From: Hymenobacter cheonanensis
GTDB lineage: Bacteria; Bacteroidota; Bacteroidia; Cytophagales; Hymenobacteraceae
Assembly (NCBI RefSeq): GCF_030581075.1
Contig: NZ_JAUQSW010000010.1
Coordinates: forward strand, 124,001-188,000
Direction: 5' to 3'
DNA length: 64,000 nt
Made by a program: the position numbers and the translations under genes. Below, one piece after another: positions 40,539 through 49,631 of the stretch (position 1 is its first letter; every line of letters starts with the position of its first letter). The notes beneath the pieces are model-generated. The model was not told the DNA's origin. It saw nothing but the letters and a program-made list of their open reading frames with translations, and did no database searches.

Positions 40539-42005
40539 CTACATCCTGCCTGCCACCCGCGCTTGCCCCACCTCCACCCTGGCGCCGGCCAGAAACTCGC
40601 CGTACCAGCGGCCCGAGTCTTTCAGCGTGCGCTCCTGGGTTTCGTAATCGACGTGCACCAGGCCGAAGCGCGGGCGGTAGCCCTCGGCCCACTCGAAGTT
40701 GTCGGTGAAGCTCCAGGGGAAATAGCCGTTGACCCGGATGCCCGCGCGGCGGGCGCGCAGCACCTGCCCGATGGCCGCCTGGTAGTAGGCTAGCCGCGCC
40801 GCATCGGGCACGCGGCCGCCCACCGGCTGGTCGGCAAAGGCGGCGCCCGACTCCGTTATAACCAGCTCGGGCGCGCCGGGGTAAGCGGCGTACTGTTTCA
40901 ACATTTGGTAAATCGACTCGGGGAAAACCTCCCAGCCCATTTCGGTGGTGGGCACGCCGCGCTTGGCCGCCGGCACCAGCGCCGCGCCGATGAGCGGCAG
41001 CCAGGGCGCGGCGCGCACCACCTCGCGGGTGTAGTTCTGCACGCCCCAGAAGTCGAAGTCGAATTTCTGGCGCTCCATGTCGCCCGGCTTTTGGTAGCGG
41101 CGCAGCAGCCAGCCTAGCGTGGGCAGCTCGGCCGTGGGGTAGCCTAGCCCGAGCGCGGGCTCCACAAACAGCCGGTTTAGCACGGCATCGACGCGGCGGG
41201 CGGCGGCCTCGCTCGGCCCGTGGCCGGGCCTAGCGGGCGTAACGTAGGAGCACGAAAACGTGGTGCCGATGCGGGCCGTGCCCGGCAGCGCCGCCCGCAG
41301 CGCCCGGCCACCCTCGGCCTGGGCCAGCGTGGCGTGGTGGGCCGCCGCCAAAAATGCTGGCAGGCTGCGCCGGCCCGGCGCGTGAATGCCCAGCAGGTGC
41401 CCGGCGCCCACGAATACCATGGGCTCGTTGAGCACCATCCAGTGCTGCACGCGGTCGCCGAGGCGGCGGGCCAGCACCTGGGCGTAGTCGGCCAGCCAGT
41501 CGGCCACGGCGCGGTTGGCCCAGCCGCCGCGCTGCTGCAGGGCCAGCGGCAAATCCCAGTGGTACACCGTGAGCCAGGGGCGCAGGTCGCGCTCCAGGCA
41601 GGCATCGACGAGGCGGTCGTAGAAATCGAGGCCCCGGCGGTTGATGGCGCCCACGCCCTCGGGCAACACCCTAGCCCAGGCGGCGGAGAAGCGAAAGTCC
41701 GTCAGCCCCAGGCCCTGGGCTAGGTCGAGGTCCTGCTCGTAGCGCGTAAAAAAATCGGTGCTTACCCGCGCGTGCTCGCCCCGCGCAACCGTTCGGGGCC
41801 GGCGCGTAAACTCATCCCAAATGCTCGGGCCCTTACCCTGCTGCTGCCAGGCGCCCTCTACCTGATAGGCCGCGCACGCCGCGCCCCAGTGAAAATCGGA
41901 CCCAAAATCGGCCCGCGAATAGCTAGCGGGCGTGGTAGCGGGGAAAAAAGCCGGGGGCAGCGCCAGCGGGCGCTGGATAGAAAGGATAGTATCGTCGGGC
42001 ATCAT
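40539..42005 (-). CDS. Glycoside hydrolase family 1 beta-glucosidase
   Basis: 488 aa, full GH1 length. Landmarks: FHWGAACAAYQVEGAW near the N terminus, the acid/base glutamate near residue 194 in VLNEPMVF, the nucleophile near residue 385 in VITESGAAF (most members have ENG), and YFPWSFTDNFEWAEGY in the aglycone site. It hydrolyses beta-linked glucosides or related sugars. No signal peptide, so likely cytoplasmic. The ESG in place of ENG is a minor deviation that occurs in some members. Two adjacent ATG codons begin the gene. Confidence 0.92.
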   Translation of the reverse strand: MMPDDTILSIQRPLALPPAFFPATTPASYSRADFGSDFHWGAACAAYQVEGAWQQQGKGPSIWDEFTRRPRTVARGEHARVSTDFFTRYEQDLDLAQGLGLTDFRFSAAWARVLPEGVGAINRRGLDFYDRLVDACLERDLRPWLTVYHWDLPLALQQRGGWANRAVADWLADYAQVLARRLGDRVQHWMVLNEPMVFVGAGHLLGIHAPGRRSLPAFLAAAHHATLAQAEGGRALRAALPGTARIGTTFSCSYVTPARPGHGPSEAAARRVDAVLNRLFVEPALGLGYPTAELPTLGWLLRRYQKPGDMERQKFDFDFWGVQNYTREVVRAAPWLPLIGAALVPAAKRGVPTTEMGWEVFPESIYQMLKQYAAYPGAPELVITESGAAFADQPVGGRVPDAARLAYYQAAIGQVLRARRAGIRVNGYFPWSFTDNFEWAEGYRPRFGLVHVDYETQERTLKDSGRWYGEFLAGARVEVGQARVAGRM

Positions 42006-42047
42006 TTGGGGCCAGGCTGAGCTAGCCAGGAAACAATAGGGAAGTAA

Positions 42048-42087
42048 AAGCTGAGAGCTGACTTTTTAGGATTTCAGCTCTCAGCTT
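42048..42087. repeat. Stem-loop
   Basis: AAGCTGAGAGCTGA (42048-42061) and its perfect complement (42074-42087) enclose 12 bases rich in T. It could be a terminator or a leader structure for the GH1 gene, which starts 43 bp away at 42005. Confidence 0.6.
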
Positions 42088-42122
42088 CTGCAATCACTCA
42101 AGTAATTATAGAAAGTCAAGTT

Positions 42123-42257
42123 TTGTCATGCTCATCTGGCGTCCGCGAAGCGGAGCGTAGTCGAAGCATCTTGGCCGCTTCGTTGAACGGCTCATACGTG
42201 CCCTAGCAAGATGCTTCGACTACGCTGCGCTTCGCGGACGCCAGATGAGCATGACAA
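42123..42257. repeat. Palindromic 3'-end repeat, copy 7 (long form)
   Basis: The longest copy: 50-bp arms (42123-42172 and 42208-42257) with one mismatch. The core reads GTCATGCTCATCTGG, an added GC-rich segment, then GTAGTCGAAGCATCTT. It lies 3' of the glycosyltransferase gene (stop 42322). Confidence 0.9.
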
Positions 42258-42321
42258 CGAGGGTGCTTTTAAATGGCTTCTTTAACTCTCTCTGCGGCCA
42301 TATAGTGCACCGCGCCGCAAC

Positions 42322-43362
42322 CTACAAAGCTCGCGCCGCCTGCCGCGGGCACGGCACTCCTAGCTGCTCGGCCAGCAGCTGGTCGAGGATGGCGCCGGTG
42401 CGGTCGGGGTACTCTACGGGCACGGGGCGGCCGCGGTGCAGCCAGTCGTCGATGCGGGCGAGGTGCTTGTCTTTGAGGCCGCGCACCACGGGCACGCCCA
42501 TCTCCGCTAGGGCCGCCGCGTTGCACTGCTGCTCGTACTGCTGCTTCATGGGCACGACCAACAGCTTTTTGCCCAGGTACAGCGCCTCGGCGGGCGTCTC
42601 AAAGCCCGCGCCGCAGAGCACCCCCCTGGCCCGGGCCAGGCTTTGCAGAAAATCACCGCCGCTCACCGGCCACACGCGCACGTTGCCGTAGTCGGCGGGC
42701 TGCTGGCTGTGCTTCGAAAACACCTCCCACCGCACCGTGCGGCTGAGGTAGCGCAGGCGCTTCACCAGCGTTTCTTCATCAAAAGCCGGCAGATATACTG
42801 TGTAGTGCCCCTCATCGGTAGGCGCCAGCTCGCGCACCTGCCGCCGAATGACGGGCGTGCTGATACCGGGCGCATACGCCTGAAAATGAAAGCCATACTG
42901 CACCGTGCTAGGGGCATAGTGCCGCAGCACGGCCCGGCCGGCAGGGTCCTCGCCCTTGGGGCGCGGGGCGGCGGGGTGCAGCACGGCGCTCTGGTGGCTC
43001 AGGGCCACGCAGGGGCGGTGGCGCAGCCGGCAGGCCCAGGCCGATACGGGCTCAAAGTCATTGAGCACCAAATCGTAGCTTTCCACCGGCAAATGTCGGA
43101 TATCGTGCACGAACCCAGCCGAGTTGAACTGCCGGAAGGTTTTCACGAAGTTGATACCACCCTTCTTTCCAAACAAAAAGCCCATGCCGCCCACCCGGTA
43201 GCGGACATTAAAGGGCAGCGGCAAATCGGCGGGCGGGCCGCTCACCAGCAGGTCGAGCTGGCCGCCCAGGGCCGCCACGCGGGCTTGCAGCAGCGGCACC
43301 ACGTCGAGGGCGCGCATCAGGTGGCCGTTGCCGGTGCCCTGAATGGCGTAGAGAATGTTCAT
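42322..43362 (-). CDS. GT-B glycosyltransferase-like protein
   Basis: 346 aa. N-terminal MNILYAIQGTGNGHLMRALDV has the G-x-G-N-G-H loop of GT-B enzymes such as MurG and MJ1255-type transferases. The donor-site region is GVLCGAGFETPAEALYLGKK and LLVVPMKQQYEQQCNAA, matching UDP-sugar binding in that group. A longer reading from a TTG at 43377 is rejected because the ATG at 43362 begins at the conserved strand. The LpxH-like gene lies upstream on the same strand, with repeat copy 8 between them. Acceptor unknown, perhaps a lipid. Confidence 0.75.
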   Translation of the reverse strand: MNILYAIQGTGNGHLMRALDVVPLLQARVAALGGQLDLLVSGPPADLPLPFNVRYRVGGMGFLFGKKGGINFVKTFRQFNSAGFVHDIRHLPVESYDLVLNDFEPVSAWACRLRHRPCVALSHQSAVLHPAAPRPKGEDPAGRAVLRHYAPSTVQYGFHFQAYAPGISTPVIRRQVRELAPTDEGHYTVYLPAFDEETLVKRLRYLSRTVRWEVFSKHSQQPADYGNVRVWPVSGGDFLQSLARARGVLCGAGFETPAEALYLGKKLLVVPMKQQYEQQCNAAALAEMGVPVVRGLKDKHLARIDDWLHRGRPVPVEYPDRTGAILDQLLAEQLGVPCPRQAARAL

Positions 43363-43406
43363 TCTTCTATAAATCAAAAACTGCTAGTTGGCTATGAAGT
43401 ACTTGT

Positions 43407-43508
43407 TAGGTCATGCAGCGCGCAGCGAAGCATCTCGCGTGGCGCAGTAATCCCTGTCGTTCGCAGACGTCAGCACGCGAGATGCTTCGCTGCGCGCTGC
43501 ATGACCTA
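43407..43508. repeat. Palindromic 3'-end repeat, copy 8
   Basis: Perfect 34-bp arms (43407-43440 and 43475-43508) with core GTCATGCAGCGCGCAGCGAAG and CATCTCGCGT. It lies 3' of the LpxH-like gene (stop 43521) and 45 bp before the glycosyltransferase start. Confidence 0.9.
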
Positions 43509-43520
43509 ATAATATACTTT

Positions 43521-44432
43521 TTACTTCAACTTAAACTCGGCCAGCAGGCTTTCGAGCAGCGCGGCGGGCGCGGCATCGGCGGCTAGCTCGTCGGCCTCGG
43601 GGGCTTCGCTAGCCTCGCCGGGCTGGGGCAGCATGCGCGGGTCGTCGGCGTAGCGGTAGAGGGCCCAGCCGGCTTCGGCGGTGTATTCGAGGGCGGTGAG
43701 GTTTTCGACCCAGTCGCCCGAGTTGAGGTAGGTAATGGCGCCCTGGGGCGTGGCCAGGGTCTTGATTTCGGGTTGGTGAATGTGGCCGCAGGCCACGTAG
43801 CGGTAGCCCTGGTCGGCGGCAATGGTGGCGGCCGTTTGCTCGAAATCGCTGATGAGGCTCACGGCGCTTTTCACCCGGTCTTTCACAGCTTTGGAGAGCG
43901 CCACCTTGGGCCGGCCAATTTTTTGCAGCCCAAAATTCACCAGCCGATTGAGCAGAATGAGCAGGTCGTAGCCCTTGCCGCCGAGGCAGGCTAGCCAGCG
44001 CGAGTGCCGCATGGTCACATCGAACACGTCGCCGTGAAACAGCCAGGTGCGGCCGTGGGGCAGGTCGAGCACCAGCTTGTTATCGAGTTGAAAATGACCC
44101 AGCTTCAGGCCCGCGAACTTGCGCAGCAGCTCGTCGTGGTTGCCGGTGAGGTAGTAGATTTTAGTGCCTTTGGCCGCTAGCCCCGCCAGGTAGCGCACCA
44201 CCCGCATGTGCGACGGCGGCCAGTAATTCTTCGAAAACTGCCAGATATCGACAATGTCGCCATTGAGCACCAGCACCTGCGGCCGGATGCTCTTCAGGTA
44301 GCGCAGCAGCTCAGGGGCGTGGCAGCCGTAGGTGCCCAGGTGCACATCGCTGACCACGGCTACGCCGAGGCGGCGCTTTTTGGACGGGCGCGGGGCAGTG
44401 CCGGGTGGGGCTAGCTCAGGAGATTTGCTCAT
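43521..44432 (-). CDS. UDP-2,3-diacylglucosamine diphosphatase-like metallophosphoesterase
   Basis: 303 aa. Calcineurin-type metal motifs are complete: VVSDVHLG, LNGDIVDIW, TGNHDELLR, FHGDVFD and CGHIHQPEI. The order and spacing fit the LpxH-like family, which cleaves UDP-2,3-diacylglucosamine in lipid A synthesis. The last 45 residues are Ala/Glu-rich and not conserved. Its start overlaps the stop of a small membrane protein gene by 4 bp (ATGA), which suggests translational coupling. Confidence 0.88.
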   Translation of the reverse strand: MSKSPELAPPGTAPRPSKKRRLGVAVVSDVHLGTYGCHAPELLRYLKSIRPQVLVLNGDIVDIWQFSKNYWPPSHMRVVRYLAGLAAKGTKIYYLTGNHDELLRKFAGLKLGHFQLDNKLVLDLPHGRTWLFHGDVFDVTMRHSRWLACLGGKGYDLLILLNRLVNFGLQKIGRPKVALSKAVKDRVKSAVSLISDFEQTAATIAADQGYRYVACGHIHQPEIKTLATPQGAITYLNSGDWVENLTALEYTAEAGWALYRYADDPRMLPQPGEASEAPEADELAADAAPAALLESLLAEFKLK

Positions 44433-44671
44433 GCGGCCGAGGGGTAAGGCACGCGCGGGTAGCTGGGGCGCGGCCGGTCTTTGGGGCGACGGGGCCGGGT
44501 GGGCGGGCCGGCCGGGTGCTCGCCGGCCGCGCTGCCCAGCGCGGGGCGCAGGCTACGGCGCAGCGGCCACCCCAGCACCAGCCACCAGCCCAGGGCCACG
44601 AGCCACACCAGCCCCGCGCCGGAGGGCTGCCAGTCCAATAACCAGCGCTTGAATTCCGCGAGTTTTTGCAT
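44429..44671 (-). CDS. Small single-pass membrane protein
   Basis: 80 aa. A helical N terminus (MQKLAEFKRWLLDW) precedes one hydrophobic segment, GAGLVWLVALGWWLVLGWPL, and a Pro/Arg-rich tail. The TGA stop overlaps the ATG of the LpxH-like gene in the four-base ATGA arrangement, which supports a real, coupled gene. The start at 44671 is preferred; an in-frame ATG 27 bp upstream adds a Cys-rich leader. No family recognised. Confidence 0.6.
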   Translation of the reverse strand: MQKLAEFKRWLLDWQPSGAGLVWLVALGWWLVLGWPLRRSLRPALGSAAGEHPAGPPTRPRRPKDRPRPSYPRVPYPSAA

Positions 44672-44845
44672 ACCCCAAAGCTCGCCGCAGCATATCACGC
44701 CCAGGTTACGAGCGGGTTACTTTTCCGTCAAACTTTGCTGCTGGCCGATTATTTAGCGCCTGAGCCGGGGCGTTTGGCGCGGGCTGCCGTTCTTTGCAGC
44801 GCCCCTATTCACTTTCCATACAGGATTATTTATCTTCTCTGTAAA

Positions 44846-45421
44846 ATGCAATTTACGTCTACGCTACGCACCGGGCTGGTGCTCGCCTTGCTAGGGGCGG
44901 CCACCGCGGCCCACGCCCAAAGTCCCAACGGCCCGGCCCGCAAGCGCTACCTGTTTGCCCAGAAAAACCCCGAGTGCCCAGTGGTGGCCAACATCACCAA
45001 AAACACCGACGAGGACGCCGACATCACGGGCACCTACACCCACGTGTGCTACCGCTCGAACGAGGAAATGCAGGCCGAAATCAACGAGCTGCGCAAAATT
45101 CACGCCTGGGCCGACTCCACGTATCAGCGCCGGCTAGCCGCCCTGCCGGCCAGCGGGGCGCTGGTGCTCGACATTCGCCGCCAGGGCGCCAAAAACGCTG
45201 ACCCCTCGCTGCTCACGCTCTCGGCGCGCACCAAGGATGGCAAAGAGGTATTCACGGGCACGCCCAAAGCGGGCTTCGGCCGCTTCTACGGCCGCGACTT
45301 GTACCAGAATCACCAAGTAGTACCTTTTATCAAACTCGACCCGGCCGCCGGCCCACTCACGCTCATCATCACGGACACGCGCCTGCGCCAGCAGTTCGAG
45401 TATCAGCTCACGCCGCAGTAG
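44846..45421 (+). CDS. Secreted protein of unknown function
   Basis: 191 aa. Signal peptide with cleavage after AAHAQ (about residue 25). The mature part includes RYLFAQKNPECPVVANITKN, then TYTHVCYRSNEEMQAEINEL, and a beta-rich C terminus with GFGRFYGRDLYQNHQVV and TRLRQQFEYQL. Two cysteines (in PECP and HVCY) could form a disulfide. No family recognised. Divergent from the small membrane protein gene. Confidence 0.7.
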   Translation: MQFTSTLRTGLVLALLGAATAAHAQSPNGPARKRYLFAQKNPECPVVANITKNTDEDADITGTYTHVCYRSNEEMQAEINELRKIHAWADSTYQRRLAALPASGALVLDIRRQGAKNADPSLLTLSARTKDGKEVFTGTPKAGFGRFYGRDLYQNHQVVPFIKLDPAAGPLTLIITDTRLRQQFEYQLTPQ

Positions 45422-45463
45422 AAACTATACTAATGGCACTAATGGCGCCTCTCCTATAAAGCT

Positions 45464-45556
45464 CGTCATGCTGAACGCAGTGAAGCATCTTGGTCGCACC
45501 GCTAGGGTTAATAATCCAGCGATGCGACCAAGATGCTTCACTGCGTTCAGCATGAC
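45464..45556. repeat. Palindromic 3'-end repeat, copy 9
   Basis: Perfect 34-bp arms (45464-45497 and 45523-45556) with core GTCATGCTGAAC, GCAGTGAAGCATCTTGG. It lies between converging stops at 45421 and 45587. Confidence 0.9.
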
Positions 45557-45586
45557 CTGCTCTTTTCAACTCCGGTTCGGCCCTGG

Positions 45587-46105
45587 CTAGCCTTTGTGCA
45601 GCTGCGCCCACTGCACGGCCAGCAGCGTTTTAGCGTCCTGAATTTTCTCTTTGGCTAGCTCCTCGCGGGTGAGGCGGATTATCTCTATCTGCTCGTGCTC
45701 GTCGGCTAGCCCGCCGCCTTGGCTAGTCTGGCGGCTCACCTCGGCGTAGTACACGACGATGGTTTCGGAGCTGGTGCCGGGCGAGGGCCACATGGTTACA
45801 ATCTCGGTGAGCTGGTCTACTTCGTACCCCAGTTCCTCATGCAGCTCGCGGCGCACGGCCGTTTCGGGGCGCTCGTCCTTGTCAATCATGCCGGCGGCTA
45901 TTTCCAGCAATTCGCGCTCGGCGCCCACCCGAAACTGCCGGGTGAGCACGTACTGCCGGCGCTGGGTGTCGAAGACCAGAGCAGCCACTGCGTGGCCGGG
46001 GGCGAACTGCTCGCGGGGTAATTCTTCGCCCTGCTGGGTTTTAAGCGTGAGCTTGTTGAGTTTAAAATGACCGTCGTAGGCGCGCTCGCGGTGAACTATC
46101 TGCAT
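45587..46105 (-). CDS. Nudix hydrolase, ADP-ribose pyrophosphatase-like
   Basis: 172 aa. The Nudix box runs from GMIDKDERPETAVRREL to HEELGY, matching G-x5-E-x7-R-E-U-x-E-E-x-G-U. Upstream, LTRQFRVGAERELLEIAAG and downstream MWPSPGTSSETIVVYYAE fit the ADP-ribose pyrophosphatase branch (the proline after the box is typical). It hydrolyses nucleoside diphosphate linkages. The start at 46105 (MQIVHRERAY) is preferred over 46153. It is divergent from the DEAD-box helicase gene. Confidence 0.9.
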   Translation of the reverse strand: MQIVHRERAYDGHFKLNKLTLKTQQGEELPREQFAPGHAVAALVFDTQRRQYVLTRQFRVGAERELLEIAAGMIDKDERPETAVRRELHEELGYEVDQLTEIVTMWPSPGTSSETIVVYYAEVSRQTSQGGGLADEHEQIEIIRLTREELAKEKIQDAKTLLAVQWAQLHKG

Positions 46106-46312
46106 GGCTTGGGGATTTAAGCGGTACCTTTGCCGCCGAAGGCAGCCTGGCAATCGGACCAGCTGCTGGCCCTAGTATACGGCCGCCGGCCCGTCGCGTA
46201 GTCATTACTGGCGCCCGACGCGGGTTTTTCCCTCCTATTTTCTTGTATTTGCGCAGGCAGCCGATGGCCTCCGCCCCGGCCACCACCCACCGGGCGGGTG
46301 GCTCCCATCTTC

Positions 46313-47767
<1,455 letters not shown>

Positions 47768-47821
47768 GCCCTTATAATTCCTTAATTTCTGATAGAGCCT
47801 AATGGGCAGGCGGAAATTCAG

Positions 47822-47868
47822 TATTCCGGTAGTTGCGCTTTTAATAGCGGGGCTACCGGAATATTTTT
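47822..47868 (+). terminator. Terminator of the DEAD-box helicase gene
   Basis: TATTCCGGTAG (47822-47832) pairs with CTACCGGAATA (47853-47863), with extra inner pairing, and TTTTT follows. It lies 54 bp after the stop at 47767. Confidence 0.8.
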
Positions 47869-47957
47869 GCCCTGAGGAAACAAAAATCGGCTGGCCAGGC
47901 TTCACTAGGTGGCTATCTGCCACTAGTTCAACGCTGTTTTCCTGGCTCCCTAGCATC

Positions 47958-48428
47958 ATGACTTCCCGCGTTTCCCTTCCGCTTATTCAGGCCCTGCGCG
48001 ATACGGCCCGCCGTCTGGCTTCTGAGGCGCCCTACCAGTGGGGCCACATGGGCAGCTGCAATTGCGGCCACCTCGCCCAAACCATCACCAGCCTCACCAA
48101 GGCCGAAATTCACACCCAGGCCTTGCAACGCTACGGCGACTGGGAGCGCCAGCTCGTGGACTACTGCCCCACCAGCGGCCTGCCTTTCGACCAGACCATT
48201 GATGAGATGCTGGCCCTGGGCTTCTCGCGCGAAGACCTCACGCACCTCGAAAAGCTCGGCGACCCGGCCGTGCGCCACACCATCCCCTTCGAGCGCCGCA
48301 ATGCCCTGCGCCACAACCAGCGCGACGACGTGGTGCTGTACCTGCGTGCCTGGGCCGACCTGCTCGAACGGCAGCTAGTGGCCGTGTCACAGCCGGCCCT
48401 TCACGAAGAGGTGCTGGCCGAGGTCTAG
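47958..48428 (+). CDS. Conserved-looking cytoplasmic protein of unknown function
   Basis: 156 aa. The sequence is acidic-basic balanced and mostly helical, with ALRDTARRLASEAPYQWGHM, a GSCNCGHLAQTITSLTKAEI segment carrying two cysteines, and DEMLALGFSREDLTHLEKL. No signal peptide. The ATG at 47958 is chosen because an in-frame start at 47802 would cover the helicase terminator. I do not recognise the family. A bidirectional terminator separates it from the converging small lipoprotein gene. Confidence 0.65.
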   Translation: MTSRVSLPLIQALRDTARRLASEAPYQWGHMGSCNCGHLAQTITSLTKAEIHTQALQRYGDWERQLVDYCPTSGLPFDQTIDEMLALGFSREDLTHLEKLGDPAVRHTIPFERRNALRHNQRDDVVLYLRAWADLLERQLVAVSQPALHEEVLAEV

Positions 48429-48447
48429 CCACAACCAAATTAAATTG

Positions 48448-48485
48448 AAAAGCCCCGGCTACGCACACTGCGTAGCCGGGGCTTT
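48448..48485. terminator. Bidirectional terminator
   Basis: AAAAGCCCCGGCTACG (48448-48463) pairs with CGTAGCCGGGGCTTT (48471-48485). It lies between converging stops at 48428 and 48529. Confidence 0.88.
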
Positions 48486-48528
48486 CTGGTTGAATGATGC
48501 TGCGCTCTCAGCACGGCATCAGATGGGG

Positions 48529-48705
48529 TTAGTAGTTTACGTTGCTACGCTGGGCCTCGCGGTAGCCTTCGGTGCGGTGGGCCCGCTTGTAGGCCGCATC
48601 GGCGCTAGGGTCTTTCTCCGCGTCGGGAGCCGTGGTGCAGGCAGCGGTCAGAAACAGGGCCGCGCTGGCGGCCAGCAGCAGGGAGTAGGTGCGCAAGCTT
48701 TTCAT
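48529..48705 (-). CDS. Small lipoprotein, 58 aa
   Basis: 58 aa. The N terminus MKSLRTYSLLLAASAALFLTAAC is a lipoprotein signal with the lipobox TAAC (Cys23), read here in parts: MKSLRTYSLL and LFLTAAC. The mature 36 residues are hydrophilic and Ala/Asp/Arg/Tyr-rich (TTAPDAEKDPSADAAYKRAH). A TACCTTCG box (48710-48717, minus strand) ends only 4 bp before the ATG, which supports a real, leaderless or near-leaderless gene. No family recognised. Converges on the 47958-48428 gene. Confidence 0.65.
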   Translation of the reverse strand: MKSLRTYSLLLAASAALFLTAACTTAPDAEKDPSADAAYKRAHRTEGYREAQRSNVNY

Positions 48706-49631
48706 GCCGCGAAGGTAAGGCCCGGCGGCTTAAAGCTGAAAGCTATTGCGCGCATATTTATTCAGGCCGCCCCGGCTGCTAGCCGCGCCCGGCGCCCACC
48801 GGGCCGCCCCGGCTGGCGCCTGCCCGGCATTTTACGCGGGCGCTACAGCAAATTTACATTTGACAAATTGTGCTGGCTGGCGCTGCTGGCCGGGCTGGCC
48901 TGTCCTCGTCGCTGGCCTGTTTGCTCATAGCCGGGCAGCTGACGAGCCAACGAAACTAGCTGTATTTAGCCGGCCACTTCAGGCATCCCGAAGCGCCCGG
49001 CAGCTGCTTATTATCGCCGCCTTGCCGTGCAATTTGCCTATACCATTAGCGCCCGCTCTTTGCGTTTTAACGAGATTTAGGCGTGGCAAATAAATTAGCA
49101 GTGCCTGGGGATAAATGCAGTGCGCACGGGCACTAAATGAGTTAGGATTTAAAAAATAAAGCTGACAAGCTAAAAAGTCATTAATTTGTTCCAATCAACA
49201 CTTTACACTGCTTCTTATAAAATGCTGAAAATAAATTTATTATCCTCAAATAATTCCAGTAGAAACAGGCACTCACCACAGGCTATCACGACTTTGATTT
49301 ACCCGGGCTTTCTGCATCGACACAGCGCATACATTCAGGCACTTGCCTGGCGCCTTCAACTAGCTGGCGAAGGGCGGACAGGCCTTGCACTATACCAGTT
49401 CTTACCCAGGCGAAGAGTATTAGCTTTTCCTACGGTGGCTGCCAAGATAGGGCGCAAATGGTCAATCTCTCCCGGCTAGCCCGGTTAGCAGAAACTAAGA
49501 AGCTAATCGACAATTTTTCCCGCCCGCTCCCAACGGGCAAAAGCCATTGCTTAGCAGACGCAGAAAGCTAATTGTTTATTTATTTTAATTCTTAAATTCA
49601 ATGACTTCTCAAGAACAGCCGTCCGGGCAGT
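48706..49631. other. Long apparently non-coding region
   Basis: 926 bp. The part next to the lipoprotein holds its promoter candidate (48710-48717) and a second minus-strand box TAAATTTG (48849-48856). The rest, mainly 49080-49620, is AT-rich. Short open frames exist but have poor composition and no recognisable features, so I call no gene here. A structured RNA cannot be excluded. Confidence 0.5.

Larger units (their letters stand above)
42006..42321. other. Intergenic region with a stem-loop and palindromic repeat
   Basis: 316 bp between the glycosyltransferase stop and the GH1 start (both minus strand). It contains a perfect 14-bp stem-loop at 42048-42087 and the large palindromic repeat copy 7. 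No coding potential was seen. Confidence 0.7.

Noticed and set aside
48746..49093. 115-codon open frame downstream of the small lipoprotein
   Set aside because: Pro/Ala/Arg-rich, overlaps the region that should hold the lipoprotein promoter, no signature.
49186..49479. 97-codon open frame in the AT-rich gap
   Set aside because: No family pattern, no promoter box near its start and composition like non-coding sequence.
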